A stretch of DNA of 31,154 nucleotides, taken from contig MNCI01015735.1 of NCBI GenBank assembly GCA_015680685.1, positions 223,452 through 254,605 on the forward strand, written 5' to 3'. Position numbers and translations under genes: made by a program. A model generated the notes under the pieces. That model saw only the letters and a program-made list of their open reading frames with translations, made no database searches and was not told the origin of the DNA. Positions 1-10,140 of the stretch are shown here, piece after piece. Source of the stretch: Gnetum montanum. Its lineage: Eukaryota > Streptophyta > Gnetopsida > Gnetales > Gnetaceae. How positions within the stretch are numbered: position 1 is the first letter of the stretch; every line of letters starts with the position of its first letter.

Positions 1-335
1 ATTTTTAAAAAATATTAAACAAAAAATTTTCAAGAAATAACATATAAGTAAAAGAACAAAATTGGGCATGGCTATTGAATTTTCTTTCTTTAATGTAAGT
101 AGAATCTTATTGAAGATAAAAAATAAAAAAGCTAGTAAACCATTCACCATTTCTATATAAACTTGGAAAGCACTGGAAGATATAAGAGTCCCATGGAATA
201 TAATTATTTAATAAAGTTTTAAATGATGGAGAAATGCCTAAAAACTAGAATCAAGAACAAAGAAACATACCAAATACAACATCCCTACCTATGGTCATCA
301 ATGAAAAATGTCTATCACTTATGTCACTTTCATAT
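1..335. other. AT-rich flank, no gene seen
   Basis: This AT-rich stretch lies outside the outer gypsy element. I see no reading frame with family similarity, no RNA gene and no clear repeat. It was originally continuous with the sequence at 16993 onward, before the outer element inserted. Confidence 0.5.
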
Positions 336-340
336 TTGGT
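336..340. repeat. Target-site duplication, left copy (outer gypsy)
   Basis: TTGGT lies directly before the outer LTR and matches TTGGT at 16988-16992 directly after the other LTR. Five bases is the usual duplication for Ty3/gypsy integrases. Confidence 0.85.
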
Positions 341-1128
341 TGATGAGCAGCGAGTATCCCCTACACCCAACCATATGAATCATAAGTGTTCATGCACAAT
401 TTGGTTAAATTTTATGGATGGGACTAGTTGTGGCATCTAGATCATTATGCCTTGATCGCAGTTTGTTGTCTTCCCACTTGGACTAGTGGTAGCTTTGTCA
501 TGTATGTTTTAGTCTAAAGTAAGGCATATGATTGTTGATGTTGTTCATCTTTATGATACTCCTAACGATAATAGGGAAATTAATCATTTAATCTAATTAA
601 CAATGGGAAGATAAAGTCTAAACAAGCCTACTAGCGATGAGTGTCCATTCCCAGCTTGCCATACACATCCCGAACCCACGTATCCACTACTAAAATTACC
701 AAGCACTATGTTACTAGGTGAACCAAGTAATAACACTGTTAGGATTACCAAGCGAATATGTGTTTATGTCTACCATATGATTAACTTGCATTAAATGTAG
801 ACATTAACTATTTTCATGGAATATAAATTGCATTAAAAGTTAATTTAATCTAAGTCAAAGTGCTATAATGAAGAAGAATTAGTCTTGATCTTACTATCAT
901 TCATGAAATGCTGTACAACTGACTCAAATCCACACTATGAGAACTTGCTGACTATTCTCTAGAATATGGAGTAAAAGTGTAAGAGTTCGGCTACTCTATG
1001 GACCAAAGATCCCAGATACATGGTGGGTGCACACATATTTATAGGTGAAAACAAACCATGCAATATTGGGTATCCAATAACACAAATTGTGCTTTGATAT
1101 TGGGGCCTATGTAATTTATGATTCATCA
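341..1128 (-). repeat. 3' LTR of outer gypsy element
   Basis: 788 bp, aligning along its whole length with 16203-16987. Read on the minus strand it begins TGATGAATC and ends GCTCATCA, so the short inverted ends TGATGA/TCATCA are present. A TATAAATA box lies on the minus strand at 1036-1043, a plausible U3 promoter. Several GATAT/CAATAT motifs lie at its U3 end. Confidence 0.88.
1036..1043 (-). promoter_or_regulatory. TATA box in outer 3' LTR
   Basis: TATAAATA on the minus strand about 85 bp inside the LTR, at the position where the inner element's LTR also has CTATAAATA. The opposite outer LTR has only a decayed version near 16872. Confidence 0.55.
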
Positions 1129-1137
1129 TATCCCCAT
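1129..1137 (-). promoter_or_regulatory. Polypurine tract of outer gypsy element
   Basis: ATGGGGATA on the minus strand abuts the first base of the 3' LTR, the place where plus-strand DNA synthesis is primed. The inner element has ATGGGGGTA at the matching place, preceded in both by a related AAGG-GAG-TTTCATT context. Confidence 0.75.
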
Positions 1138-3300
1138 AATTGAATGAAAACTCGACCTTGATTGAACAAAAGGAGGAAAAAGTTCTTTACAAAATATTGG
1201 GAAGGTATGGTATTGTTGACTGAATCTAACTATTAATTGACTTTGAGTGCCACATTACAAAATTTTATTTAAGTGGATGCAAATAAAATGACAATGTGAC
1301 AAAAAGACTAGAAAGATATTAAAGATTACAAAATTTGTAGAGGTCTTTAAAAAGTTGCTGAAGATCATTTTTCTTGTTGCCGCTAGCACTGGTAGACTTC
1401 CAACCTTGATTGTAATGTTGATGCTTCTTTGGTTATGTAGAAAGTTCTTAAAGGATGGACTAAAATTTCTTTTCATTGTCCCATGGATCTAGCAATCATG
1501 CAATGTTTGAGTTGTTATCTTATATGTGCTACAATTTGTCCATGGGCATATCCTCTGTTATCCCTCTCTTGGCTTTGTTTTCATGCATGACAAAAGAATT
1601 TCTTCCTTAGGCATTTCATTTAGCATTAGTTGCAATCACCAAAGGATCAACATTAGTTTTGGAAAATTTTCCTTAATAATTAACCCTTTTAGATCCCTTA
1701 GTTTACGTTTAAGTACGAGGTGAGGACATCATACGATGTCCAAGGGTATGAGGTAAGTAAAATCATCAAGCTATTCACCTTATTTTGGTTAATTACTATT
1801 AGTTACCACAATGTTTGAAAATAGGATGTTGGAAAATTTTCAAAAATTTCAAAGCCAACATCCCTAGCCCCCATGACTAATAAGCGTAACTCTAGAAGTG
1901 CACAAGTTTTCAAATAGTTAAATCCAAAGATCCAATTTAGAAGATGGCTAAGAAATTTATTGGAAGTTGAAGGATATTGAGATAGAAAAGTAGGAAAAAT
2001 TAATTAAAATTGATGAGAAGTAGTCCCAAAAGCATGCATAAATTCAGAGAAACCATCATTGATGTTTTGGAAGATGTGAAGGTTAGTTCAAAGCCATGAT
2101 TAACAAAAGGTATGCAAGTGGGTCCTCTTCGAAGCCGGCTCCTACCATAATGTCCTTACATAACCACTTCTATAGATGTTCGTGGGCATCCTAGAAGTTA
2201 AATGTAGATCATATCTTTGTTCTAAACAACACACAATTTTCTTAATTGGAATGTTCTACCATACTACATGAAACCATTGGGCTCATAATCACATGCAGCA
2301 GTAAGGTGAACGAATGGGATGAGGAGGGATTGCAAAGATCAGGATGTAAAGTGCTTTACCCTGTCCACAATAGGCTCTTTTATCAAATGTGATTAAAATG
2401 ATTGTCATACCTATTCATCCAAGTTCAAACCAAGTCCATACCTCTAATAGTAACCTCGCATTGACGTGTTCCTTCTTTCCTACCACCATGAGTCCACAAC
2501 CAACTCAAAGAACAATGATCACTCGAAAAAGAGAAAAGAAAAAGAAGAAGGAAGAAAGGACCTTAGTTATAGGGGCATCTTCAAGCATGGGAAAAAGTCT
2601 TTCTAGCCCCATAACTAGAGTTTGTAGCCCATTATTTCATCTAAGGGGTGTGGTTTGAATTTCCATTATTGTTTTTTTTTAATTCTATATTTTTATGATT
2701 TTGGATGGGAACCACACCATGCAAAGACTTTCCTATTATTGGTTGACAATGGAGTGATGATATGTTCTATGAGGAGTCATAAACGACATGAAGAAAGTTA
2801 AGAATAGAATCCAACAAATCCCCTTAAGGTCACACCCTTGCCATTCCCACTTGGTCGTTTCCCCTTTCTTTGAGGTATAATGATCATTGATGAATTTTAG
2901 TTTCATGAAAGAAGAACCAAATTTCTTTCATGATAAAGACCTTTTATTCAAAGAACTAGAGAGATGGATGAGGTGGTCTCACTACTTTATACAATTACTT
3001 ACCCAATCATCTTGATAGCATAGCACAAAAACCCAACACAGAGCGTTGACTTTTGCATCATGACTTGGCAATATTATTAATGGAAACATGAACAAAGTGA
3101 ATCAAGAAAAGAATAAAATTATAAAGAAAAGAAAAAAAATATCAAGAAATGAAAAACATATTAGCAATTAGAAAATAGGGAAAGAAATAGGAAATTGATA
3201 AAAAATGTAAAACAAAAAAGGTGAAAAACACTTATTAGTTCTTAAAACAAGATAGAGCATCTTCCCCATGACTAATCTTATGGTCACACATTTAGGAGAT
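1138..3300 (-). other. 3' non-coding region of outer gypsy element
   Basis: About 2.1 kb between the unidentified reading frame and the 3' LTR. It is related to the inner element's 3' region (12813-14845): a GGGCTACAA..CTAGTTATGGG block near 2600-2625 matches the block at 13651-13670. AGTCATGGGG occurs on the minus strand at 1869-1878 and 3264-3273. A purine-rich run lies at about 2525-2560. Short open frames here are not conserved between the two elements, so I treat it as non-coding. Confidence 0.65.
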
Positions 3301-3366
3301 GGACTGCACAATCCCTTGGTTATACACCATTAGTTTCCCATCTATTACTATTATTAATTTAATTAA

Positions 3367-3900
3367 TTACATGGTAGGACATCTAACATTAGTGATAGTC
3401 TTGTTTGGATCATTCAAAGATGTATCTTCATCTGGAGTGGAAGGTATTTTTGTTTTGGGAGCTCTAGATGTGTTTTCTTCTTCTTCTTAGTTTTCCATTT
3501 TAATTTTCGGGTCTCCATATTTAATATCCTCTTCTAGTGTATAATTAGAGTGTAAGATATCTATGTCTAGGTCCTCTATGTAGTCTATTTTCTTATGTCT
3601 AGAAATAATAAGAGTATCATAGGGTTCCATGCATCTTTGAAATAGTTTTATACTTTCATTTTCAAGCCATTGGGGGTCTTCGAGTTTAGTGGATACTACA
3701 TAGATTGGTTTTTGCTTACATACCTATTCCTTGGCTTTGTTGTAAGTTGTGTTACTATTTTGAATTTCTAGTCCACAACTACACCCCTTGCTATTAGTGA
3801 TGCATGGATTTTTCTGTTTCTCCACAGTGATACGTTTATTATTTATGTCTTGTGTTGAGTGGTGATGGTTGTTGGTTTTTGCATATGATTAGGAGATATT
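3367..3900 (-). pseudogene. Unidentified acidic reading frame in outer gypsy element
   Basis: One minus-strand frame stays readable for about 175 codons, with stops only near 3889, 3727 and 3489, and ends at TAA 3369-3367. It includes LEDPQWLENESIKLFQRC, an acidic stretch IDYIEDLDIDILHSNY, then a charged Ser/Pro/Lys tail with TKIPSTPDEDTSLND. I recognise no family: it lacks the protease, RT, RNase H and integrase motifs, and the inner element has no counterpart. It lies just downstream of gag (which ends near 3960, in another frame) and upstream of the conserved 3' region, where pol would be. It could be a Gag extension, a captured host exon or a fast-evolving remnant. Function unknown. The low stop density, with composition unlike the flanking untranslated DNA, supports former coding. 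Confidence 0.5.
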
Positions 3901-3959
3901 ATTATTTTGAGGAAGGATGTAATACTAGATTGACATTGCATCGGTTTCGATGTGCTAGT

Positions 3960-5683
3960 AGGTCTATGAATTTTGTGCTTGTTTGATTAAATTTCCCTAA
4001 AGAAAGGATGTTTCCAAGGTTGTCGTTGAGATCTACTAACATTTTGATTTTTGTGAATGCTTATAGCATAAGTGGTATTTTTCCATTAATTTTTTGGTGC
4101 CAAACCTTCTTGTGTTATTGGCAGTGACATATGGTAGAGGGAAATATGAGAATATTGAGGATATGATGGAGGGTGAGAGGCATGAGATGATGATCCTTCA
4201 AAAGATGTTGTGGGTTGATGATATTCAAGAGAGTGGTAGTAGTGATTTGAGGTAGAGGAAGTGGAACTAGTTGGAAAAATAGGTTGTTGAATGTAATATC
4301 CATATAGATTCAGCTTGCAATAAGGGTAGTGCTAATTTGATGATGGCCTGCCCCATGACTATGGGTTTTACCACTATGTTTCATAGTAGTTTTGAGGTTG
4401 ATAAGAAGTCCCACTAGGATAGTACAATTGGTTGTAGGACTATGTATAATTGCCTTGCAAAAAAGATAATTTCCTAGGCATTTTTTTTTGTACAAACTTG
4501 GGATTTTTTTAAAAAAGCCCAATACTCATGTAGATGTAACATGACTGGGCAATTGCCCTTTAGATGGTCATATAGGTAGATGTCACATTCATCATCCTTT
4601 TTTGTGGTTGAGTTTATAGCCTTTTCTTCCATAGCTATTTTTCTTTTTTGTCGATAATCTTTCATAAACATTTCTTAGTTCTTTTTCTTTTTCTTGTTTT
4701 GATCACTTGATTATTGTTGCGTTACTCTCTCCTCTATGGTTTTCACATAAGTTGTAACTTTGTTGTTCATCAACTCCCACATCTTATCTATCCTTGCTTC
4801 AAGCTCATTGATAGACTTTTGTATTGACAAGGTTTATTGTGAAATCACCTCATCAAGAGCTACCTCTTTTTCCTCATCATAGATATGGATCCCCTTCTTT
4901 TGAAGAGTTGGATCCTAGTGATATTCCTTTACATTTGCTCATTTACATAGCTCTCCTTTTACCATCCACTCGACTAGCCTTTGTATCTGATGGGATTTTA
5001 GTTTGTATAGCTGACCTTGGACATAAATCTCAAGGGTTTCCCTTGTTTGATTATGAAGCCCATATATGATATGGAAAGCTACTCTATTTGAGAGAAATCA
5101 TGGCCTGGACATCTATGTGATAGAGAATAGTATTTATCCAAGGCTACATCGAAGGATTAATGTTATTCTTGCTTCCATCCTTGGATTTGATTTCTCAAGT
5201 TGGACACTCTTGCATAGGTTTGGTATTTCTCATTGAAGAGTTCCAACATTGTGGACCGTTGATGGATTGAATCTAGTTGCAACAATCTATACCAACTTTT
5301 AGCTTCATCAACTAGTGTCCTAGGAAAGATCTTAAGCTTTTGCCACTTACTCTCAATGTTCTGCAAGGTGCAAGCAACATGTAAGGCTTATAAGTGATGT
5401 TGTGGATCAGATTTATAGCCTCCCACAAATTTAGAATGTTATTCATATCAAGCCTTTTGATGTGACTTTCCCTTTGATGCTTGTGGGATATTCTAACTAC
5501 CTCCATTATCTGCACCATGCTCATTGTAGCCAACAAGGGTTCATCATCATCAAACATGTTGTAGTGATGATTTCTATTTCTATTTTTCTGATTATGATGA
5601 TCTCATCTATGCTCACTTTGATGATCTTGTCTATTTTTATTTTTATCTTTTTATTAACCTCTTAGTATATCTCTATTTCTATA
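3960..5683 (-). pseudogene. gag: Gag of outer gypsy element, main part
   Basis: Continues from 15722-16077 across the inner insertion; with one copy of CTATA removed the frame joins directly. In order it has an Arg/His/Asn-rich linker (5680-5560), DDDEPLLATMSMVQIMEVV (near 5550), IKRLDMNNILNLWEAI, and the retrotransposon Gag core at 5366-5163 (KWQKLKIFPRTLVDEAKSWY, LELFNEKYQTYARVSNLRNQI). A predicted coiled coil (SINELEARIDKMWELMNNKV) lies near 4810-4760. A zinc-knuckle remnant, CDIYLYDHLKGNCP, is near 4592-4551, with Tyr where the second Cys is expected. A Tyr/Pro/Ser/His-rich C-terminal part runs from 4304 to about 3960. Gag forms the virus-like particle. It has at least three frameshifts and several stops, so it is inactive. 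Confidence 0.85.
5679..5683. repeat. Target-site duplication, left copy (inner gypsy)
   Basis: CTATA directly before the inner LTR, identical to 15722-15726 directly after the other LTR. Confidence 0.85.
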
Positions 5684-5703
5684 TGATGAATCATGTTTTT
5701 CAT

Positions 5704-6061
5704 ATGCTCCGATATTGGAGTGGTTGCGATATTAGGTACATGATATCAAGTACGCGATATCATGGTCCAAAATGTGATATCATGCATTCAATATCACAAG
5801 ATTATGCTTGGCTCTATAAATACAGCCTCAGGCGCACGATTGAGAGTAGTTTTTGNAAAAATATTCTCTCTCAAATAAACAAACTACAAGAGTTTCGCTA
5901 CTTAACTACCAAAAACTACTCTCAATCGTGCGCCTGAGGCTGTATTTATAGAGCCAAGCATAATCTTGTGATATTGAATGCATGATATCACATTTTGGAC
6001 CATGATATCGCGTACTTGATATCATGTACCTAATATCGCAACCACTCCAATATCGGAGCAT
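5704..6061. repeat. Perfect 152-bp inverted repeat with Ns at its joints
   Basis: 5704-5855 is the exact reverse complement of 5910-6061, 152 of 152 bases by direct reading, with a 54-bp centre. Single Ns lie at 5856 and 6062, exactly at the ends of the inverted block 5857-6061. The centre, read in reverse, continues the normal LTR sequence as seen at 15030-15078. So the block is an inverted copy of LTR positions already present to its left. Most likely a scaffolding or gap-filling artefact; a real inversion is less likely. Confidence 0.9.
5815..5822 (+). promoter_or_regulatory. TATA box in inner 5' LTR
   Basis: TATAAATA, conserved at 14987-14994 in the 3' LTR, downstream of a cluster of GATATC/GATATT motifs. 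This is the probable core promoter for the element's genomic RNA. Confidence 0.65.
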
Positions 6062-6480
6062 NCTAAAATACACAAGCATGACCCCTTCAAACATATGTGT
6101 TACACTTGGTAGCTCAGAAATAGTTAGCATTTGATGACTTAGTAGTGTTTACACAAAGTTTAGGATGTGTCCAAGAAGTGGGGACAGTTACTTGTGTTAG
6201 GATAGATTAGACAATAGTTTACTTAGCACTTAGTTACTCTCACTTTTATTCTTATTTTAGGTGATCAATTGATAAAACACAAAATAATAAAAATCTTATG
6301 CCTTAGTCACATTTAACCATACATTTGCATTTCAAAAGTGAGACTAGAAAGATGATGAATGGACAACATGAATGCATTGTTTAGGTCTAGTGTACTTGGT
6401 AATTAAAGTGTGTGACTGGATTGCACATGAATGCCAATGATTCGTATGCTTGGGCATAGGGTTACCTCATCGCTCATCAT

Positions 6481-6499
6481 TGGTGCCATTGCCAGGGAT
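6481..6499 (+). promoter_or_regulatory. Primer binding site, tRNA-Asp type
   Basis: TGGTGCCATTGCCAGGGAT starts two bases after the 5' LTR. It differs from the complement of the plant tRNA-Asp(GTC) 3' end, TGGCGCCGTTGCCGGGGAT, at three positions, and each is a CG changed to TG or CA. This is where minus-strand DNA synthesis is primed. Confidence 0.85.
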
Positions 6500-7142
6500 T
6501 GTAGTTCTATGTGTGCTATCTAAACCGAGTAAAACTTAGTAACCTCATTGTTCAAACCCTAAGAGTCAAATCTTACAAAAACAAAAATTAGAATTATAAT
6601 TAAATTAAACCTTAACTACACACTGCTTATAAGTTTAGTAACATAAAATATCTTCTTCTCATAGGAGCCTATCTTTGCCCAGGGTAGACCAGGTGCCTTA
6701 GCAATATTGGGTGGTATATGCTCATCTTGATGAGTATGTACCAGACTTCACCTTCATCTTACATTAGGATGAAATGCTGTGATGGTGCAATATAAAAGGT
6801 AAAATTATGTTGCACCTAATCGATTTGTTCTAGCAATGCTCAAACTAATGCTCGCATGACATAGGCTTCAACATCTTCATGGAGAATTTGAGATGCGAGA
6901 TCTTGATTCAAGGGATTATCATCCCACTAAAGCAAAAAGGTTAAGGGATTGTTAGCTGGGACACCAACATGAGCTTATGAAGGGCAAGGGATCAAAAAAT
7001 TTTCCACCGTTGCTTGGTCCATTAGATGGAGGCGACCACTTCTTTGGTGATTCTTCCCTCTTTGACTTTGTTCAGGGGGCCCTTAACTAGAACGTGTAAT
7101 CCATAATTTGGTTCTAGTCAGAAGGGATCTAATGAAAAAAAT
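6500..7142 (+). other. Leader of inner gypsy element
   Basis: Between the primer site and the first recognisable Gag sequence. An ATG at 6879 is in frame with gag, but several stops intervene and there is no similarity to the outer element's gag start, so the true start codon is not resolved. Confidence 0.5.
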
Positions 7143-9020
7143 GGATCTGGAGGGGAAAGTCATGATAAGGGGAAAAAAGGAGGTCACGATCACGATCATG
7201 GTCACAATCATTGAAGGAAGGATGATAGGCATTAGTGTGGAGCAAGTTCTCCTTCCTCTTCCCCTTCATTGTCTCCTTCTTCTTCATCATCTAGCTCAGA
7301 TCATGGTTGTAAAGGGCATGATTGTGATGGAGGTGATTGACGAGACCAGAACAACAAAAGGAACCATTGGGATAGTCGTGATCAAAGGTGTGGACAATCC
7401 GGAGAGGCCCACCACCATGAAAGAAGGGTTAGTAGAGAATATCATAGGCACCACCATCATGGCCTTGATGAACCTCTACTTACCACTTGGAGCATGTCAA
7501 ACATTGTAGAGGCCATGAAGATTTCAACAAGGCATGTAAAGGATAACAGAATAAAGAGGCTAGACATGAAAAACATCCTCGATTTGAGGGAGGTTACAAT
7601 GCTGATTTGCAAAATCATTTCCAAGCCTTTCAAGATGCATGTGCCTTGTAGAATATTGAAAATGACTGGTAGAAGTTGAAATTATTTTCAAGGACACTGA
7701 TTAAGGAATCAAAAAATTGGTACCGGTCCTTGGAGCTAGAATCAATCCAATGGTGGAGTACAATGTTAAAATTATTTAATGACAAATATCAAACATACTC
7801 CCAAGTGTCCAATTTGACGAGGTACATTTAAAGGTGAAAATAAGAAAACCATGGGCCCTTAGATGCCGCTATTGGCTGATATTATTCTCTGCTACATAGG
7901 TGTCCCAACCATGGATGCTCTCAACTTGATCAACTTTGCCATATCATAGAGGGGTTATGGTTTGAAATAAGGAAAACCCTTGGCACCTATGCCCAAGGGA
8001 GATTGACAGAGTTAAGCACTCGTTAGATCCAAAAGTTAATTAAGCAGGTAGCCAAGAAGGAGGGAGAATTGAGAAAGTAAGAAAGTACAGAGGAATACAA
8101 TAGGGATCCTTCTATCTAGAAAATGGGGGTTCGATTTTGTGACAGTGAGGATGAATTAACAAGAGAAGAGGTGGCTAATTAGAAAACCTTGTCACTCCAG
8201 AAATTGTAATTTGAAATTACTGCTAAGGTTGACCAATTATGAGACTCCATGGACAATAGGTTTCAGGCTGTCTTAAAAATTTCTGAAGAGTCTAAGGAGT
8301 AAAGTGGTGAGCATGAGTGTTGGAGACATGAGGAAGTTGAATGTGTTATATCCAAGGGCAAGGGTAAGATGGTTGTGATAGAGACAATTATGGATAGCAA
8401 CTTAAATGATGATGGTGGGTGTAACGTCTACTAGTATGAACACCCTAAGGGATGTTGCCCGATTGTGTCACACTTGTAGGAATCTAGGATGTACGCCTTA
8501 CATCCACAACTTGCACAAAGGAAAACACCCAAAAGATTGCCTTATCCATAAGGCAATTCTTAACAGTTCCACAAACCACTGTAGTACTATCCAAGTGTGA
8601 CCCCACCACAATCCTACGAATTGTACCAGTAGTGGTAGCAACCACAATTGTGGATGTTGGCACCTCCAAGACATCAGTACCCTTATTGGTAACTAGATTC
8701 CTATGGTTACTTTGTTCAGCAACCTTCATCTTCACGAGACTTCTTTGATCATGTTGTCGCTTACCAACCTCACCACTACCCTCTTGAAGTATACCAATTG
8801 CCTTATCCAAGGAGGGATGCCACCTACTATCCTCATGCTCCTCCTGTCCCTACACCTACTCCTTCATCTCCTACAAAACTATCACCTTATTCATCCATGC
8901 AGGGTGAATTGCCTACCCAACCACAACAAAGAAACACTACGAGGATGGTTAATCTACAACTGGTTAACCCACAAAGTGGTTGGAACCATGAACAAAGAAA
9001 ATACCCTTCTTTCGACCTCG
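7143..9020 (+). pseudogene. gag: Gag of inner gypsy element
   Basis: The N-terminal part (7143-7490) is disordered-looking and rich in His, Asp, Gly and Ser, with HDHDHGHNH, a Ser/Pro run and a HHHH cluster before GLDEPLLTTWSMSNIVEAM (about 7465-7510). Then come IKRLDMKNILDLREV, the Gag core at 7660-7840 (ESKNWYRSLELESIQWWSTM, KLFNDKYQTYSQVSNL) and a charged helical stretch up to 8300. A zinc-knuckle remnant, CNVY.YEHPKGCCP, lies at 8420-8461, with Tyr for the second Cys and a stop inside. A Tyr/Pro/Gln-rich C-terminal part follows to about 9012, where the frame shifts toward the protease. The order matches the outer element's gag. An open frame at 7108-7509 in another phase is a shadow. Many stops make it inactive. 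Confidence 0.85.
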
Positions 9021-9048
9021 TAGTTCACCAAAGCCCTCAGACACATCA

Positions 9049-9654
9049 ATGGTTGGTAACCCTGGTCCTCCACCTTCCTTAGTCTCACCTTTATTCGAGC
9101 CCTCTTCAAACCAAAATCTCTCTCAAATCCATACTGTAGTATTGACCCATGCTGTATCTAATTGGATTCGAGCTGGTAACCTACCCGGGAAGTTAGCTGA
9201 TCCCGGGAGTCCCATAGTATATTTGCAAATTGCTAGGAATGAGCCTTGTAAAGGTCTTCTTGATTCTAGTTCCAATTTTAATTTGATCTCGCATGAGATG
9301 TACATGATGTGGAACCTTCATTCCTTGAAGAAGAGCTACATTCAGTTGGATCTAGCAGACCAGTTCATCACTATTCCATTGGAACTAGTAGATGACATCG
9401 TAACCACCATTTGTGGATGGTCATATCCTATTGACTTCCTATTAATAAAGGTGGAGAATTACAAAGGGGACTTCCTCATTATTATGGGAAAGGCATGGTT
9501 AAGCATTTTTGATGCCAAAATGGATATTAGAAATCTTTCCTTGGATATATTCAAAGAAAATGAATTTGGAAAGATCAAGAAGAAGAGGGTTCCATGTATC
9601 ACGTATAATGATTTAGGGTGCCATTGTGTGCAGAAGTTATGGTCAGTGAAGTGA
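9049..9654 (+). pseudogene. pro: Retropepsin-like protease of inner gypsy element
   Basis: A readable 201-codon frame. The aspartic protease signature is LLDSSSNFNLIS near residues 70-81, where the family has D-S/T-G; the glycine codon is AGT (Ser) at 9268-9270, one G-to-A change from GGT. Further on, FLIIMGKAWLSIFDAKMDI corresponds to the conserved I-L-G-R/W-L block near the C-terminus. The enzyme would cleave the Gag-Pol polyprotein. The lost glycine in the flap of the active site makes it probably inactive. It follows gag after a frameshift near 9012. The stop at 9652-9654 precedes a decayed linker to RT. Confidence 0.85.
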
Positions 9655-10140
9655 ACATCTATCTTTGCATGCAAGCAATGTCCACCAAAAGTAGAAATCC
9701 AAAGATGTCTATATGTGGCAGCAACAAAACAAGAAGGCACCTAGTGGTTGGCAACTAATTTTAGTAGTAGTACATTGTGCATGGAACCTACTAAGGGCCT
9801 AACGTATGAATATGTTGCAAGTATGGATCAACTCAAGCAAGTTCATCACCAACTCTTTAAAGAAATAAATGATGATGTCATTGGGGAGAGTTGGAGATTC
9901 TTGATAATTTTAAATAAGAACCCCTTGAATTAAAGACACTACTAACTAGAGTGGAGTATGTGTTCTTGAAAAATGGAAGGTTGGTCATTATTAATGTGAA
10001 GCTTGCTACATAACAAAAGAAAATTTTGATGAAGGTTGTGGAAGAATGGTTAGTAGCCTTTGCCTAGTCATATTCCAAGCTCACTGGTATAGATCCAAGA
10101 ATATGCTAGCACTAGATATACATTGACCTCACTGTTAAGT
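9655..10140 (+). pseudogene. Decayed PR-RT linker of inner gypsy element
   Basis: Fragmentary frames with no clear domain; GIDPRICTRYTL-like text near 10090-10125 resembles the stretch that normally leads into gypsy RT. Frameshifts and stops are dense. Confidence 0.5.

Larger units (their letters stand above)
5684..6479 (+). repeat. 5' LTR of inner gypsy element (damaged)
   Basis: 796 bp, begins TGATGAATCATG and ends CGCTCATCA. It aligns with the 3' LTR at 14856-15721 except for the interval between the two Ns (5856 and 6062). There 205 bp of inverted LTR sequence replace about 270 bp found in the 3' copy (about 15029-15298). The missing part includes the AATAAA signal. Confidence 0.9.

Noticed and set aside
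2389-2658. 89-codon plus-strand frame with a Lys/Arg-rich centre
   Set aside because: The basic run is a translated purine tract; the DNA is the antisense of the outer element's 3' region, with a match to the inner element's 3' region.
5704-6061. Inverted repeat as a MITE, foldback element or hairpin RNA gene
   Set aside because: The arms are ordinary LTR sequence, there is no target duplication around it, and Ns sit exactly at the joints.
5683-6130. Two mirrored open frames with the same protein, one per strand
   Set aside because: They are the two arms of the inverted LTR repeat, not genes; the sequence is LTR promoter DNA.
7108-7509. 133-codon plus-strand frame rich in Met, Ile and Val
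   Set aside because: It is a shadow: the phase one base apart carries the His/Ser-rich Gag arm that leads into recognised Gag text at 7494.
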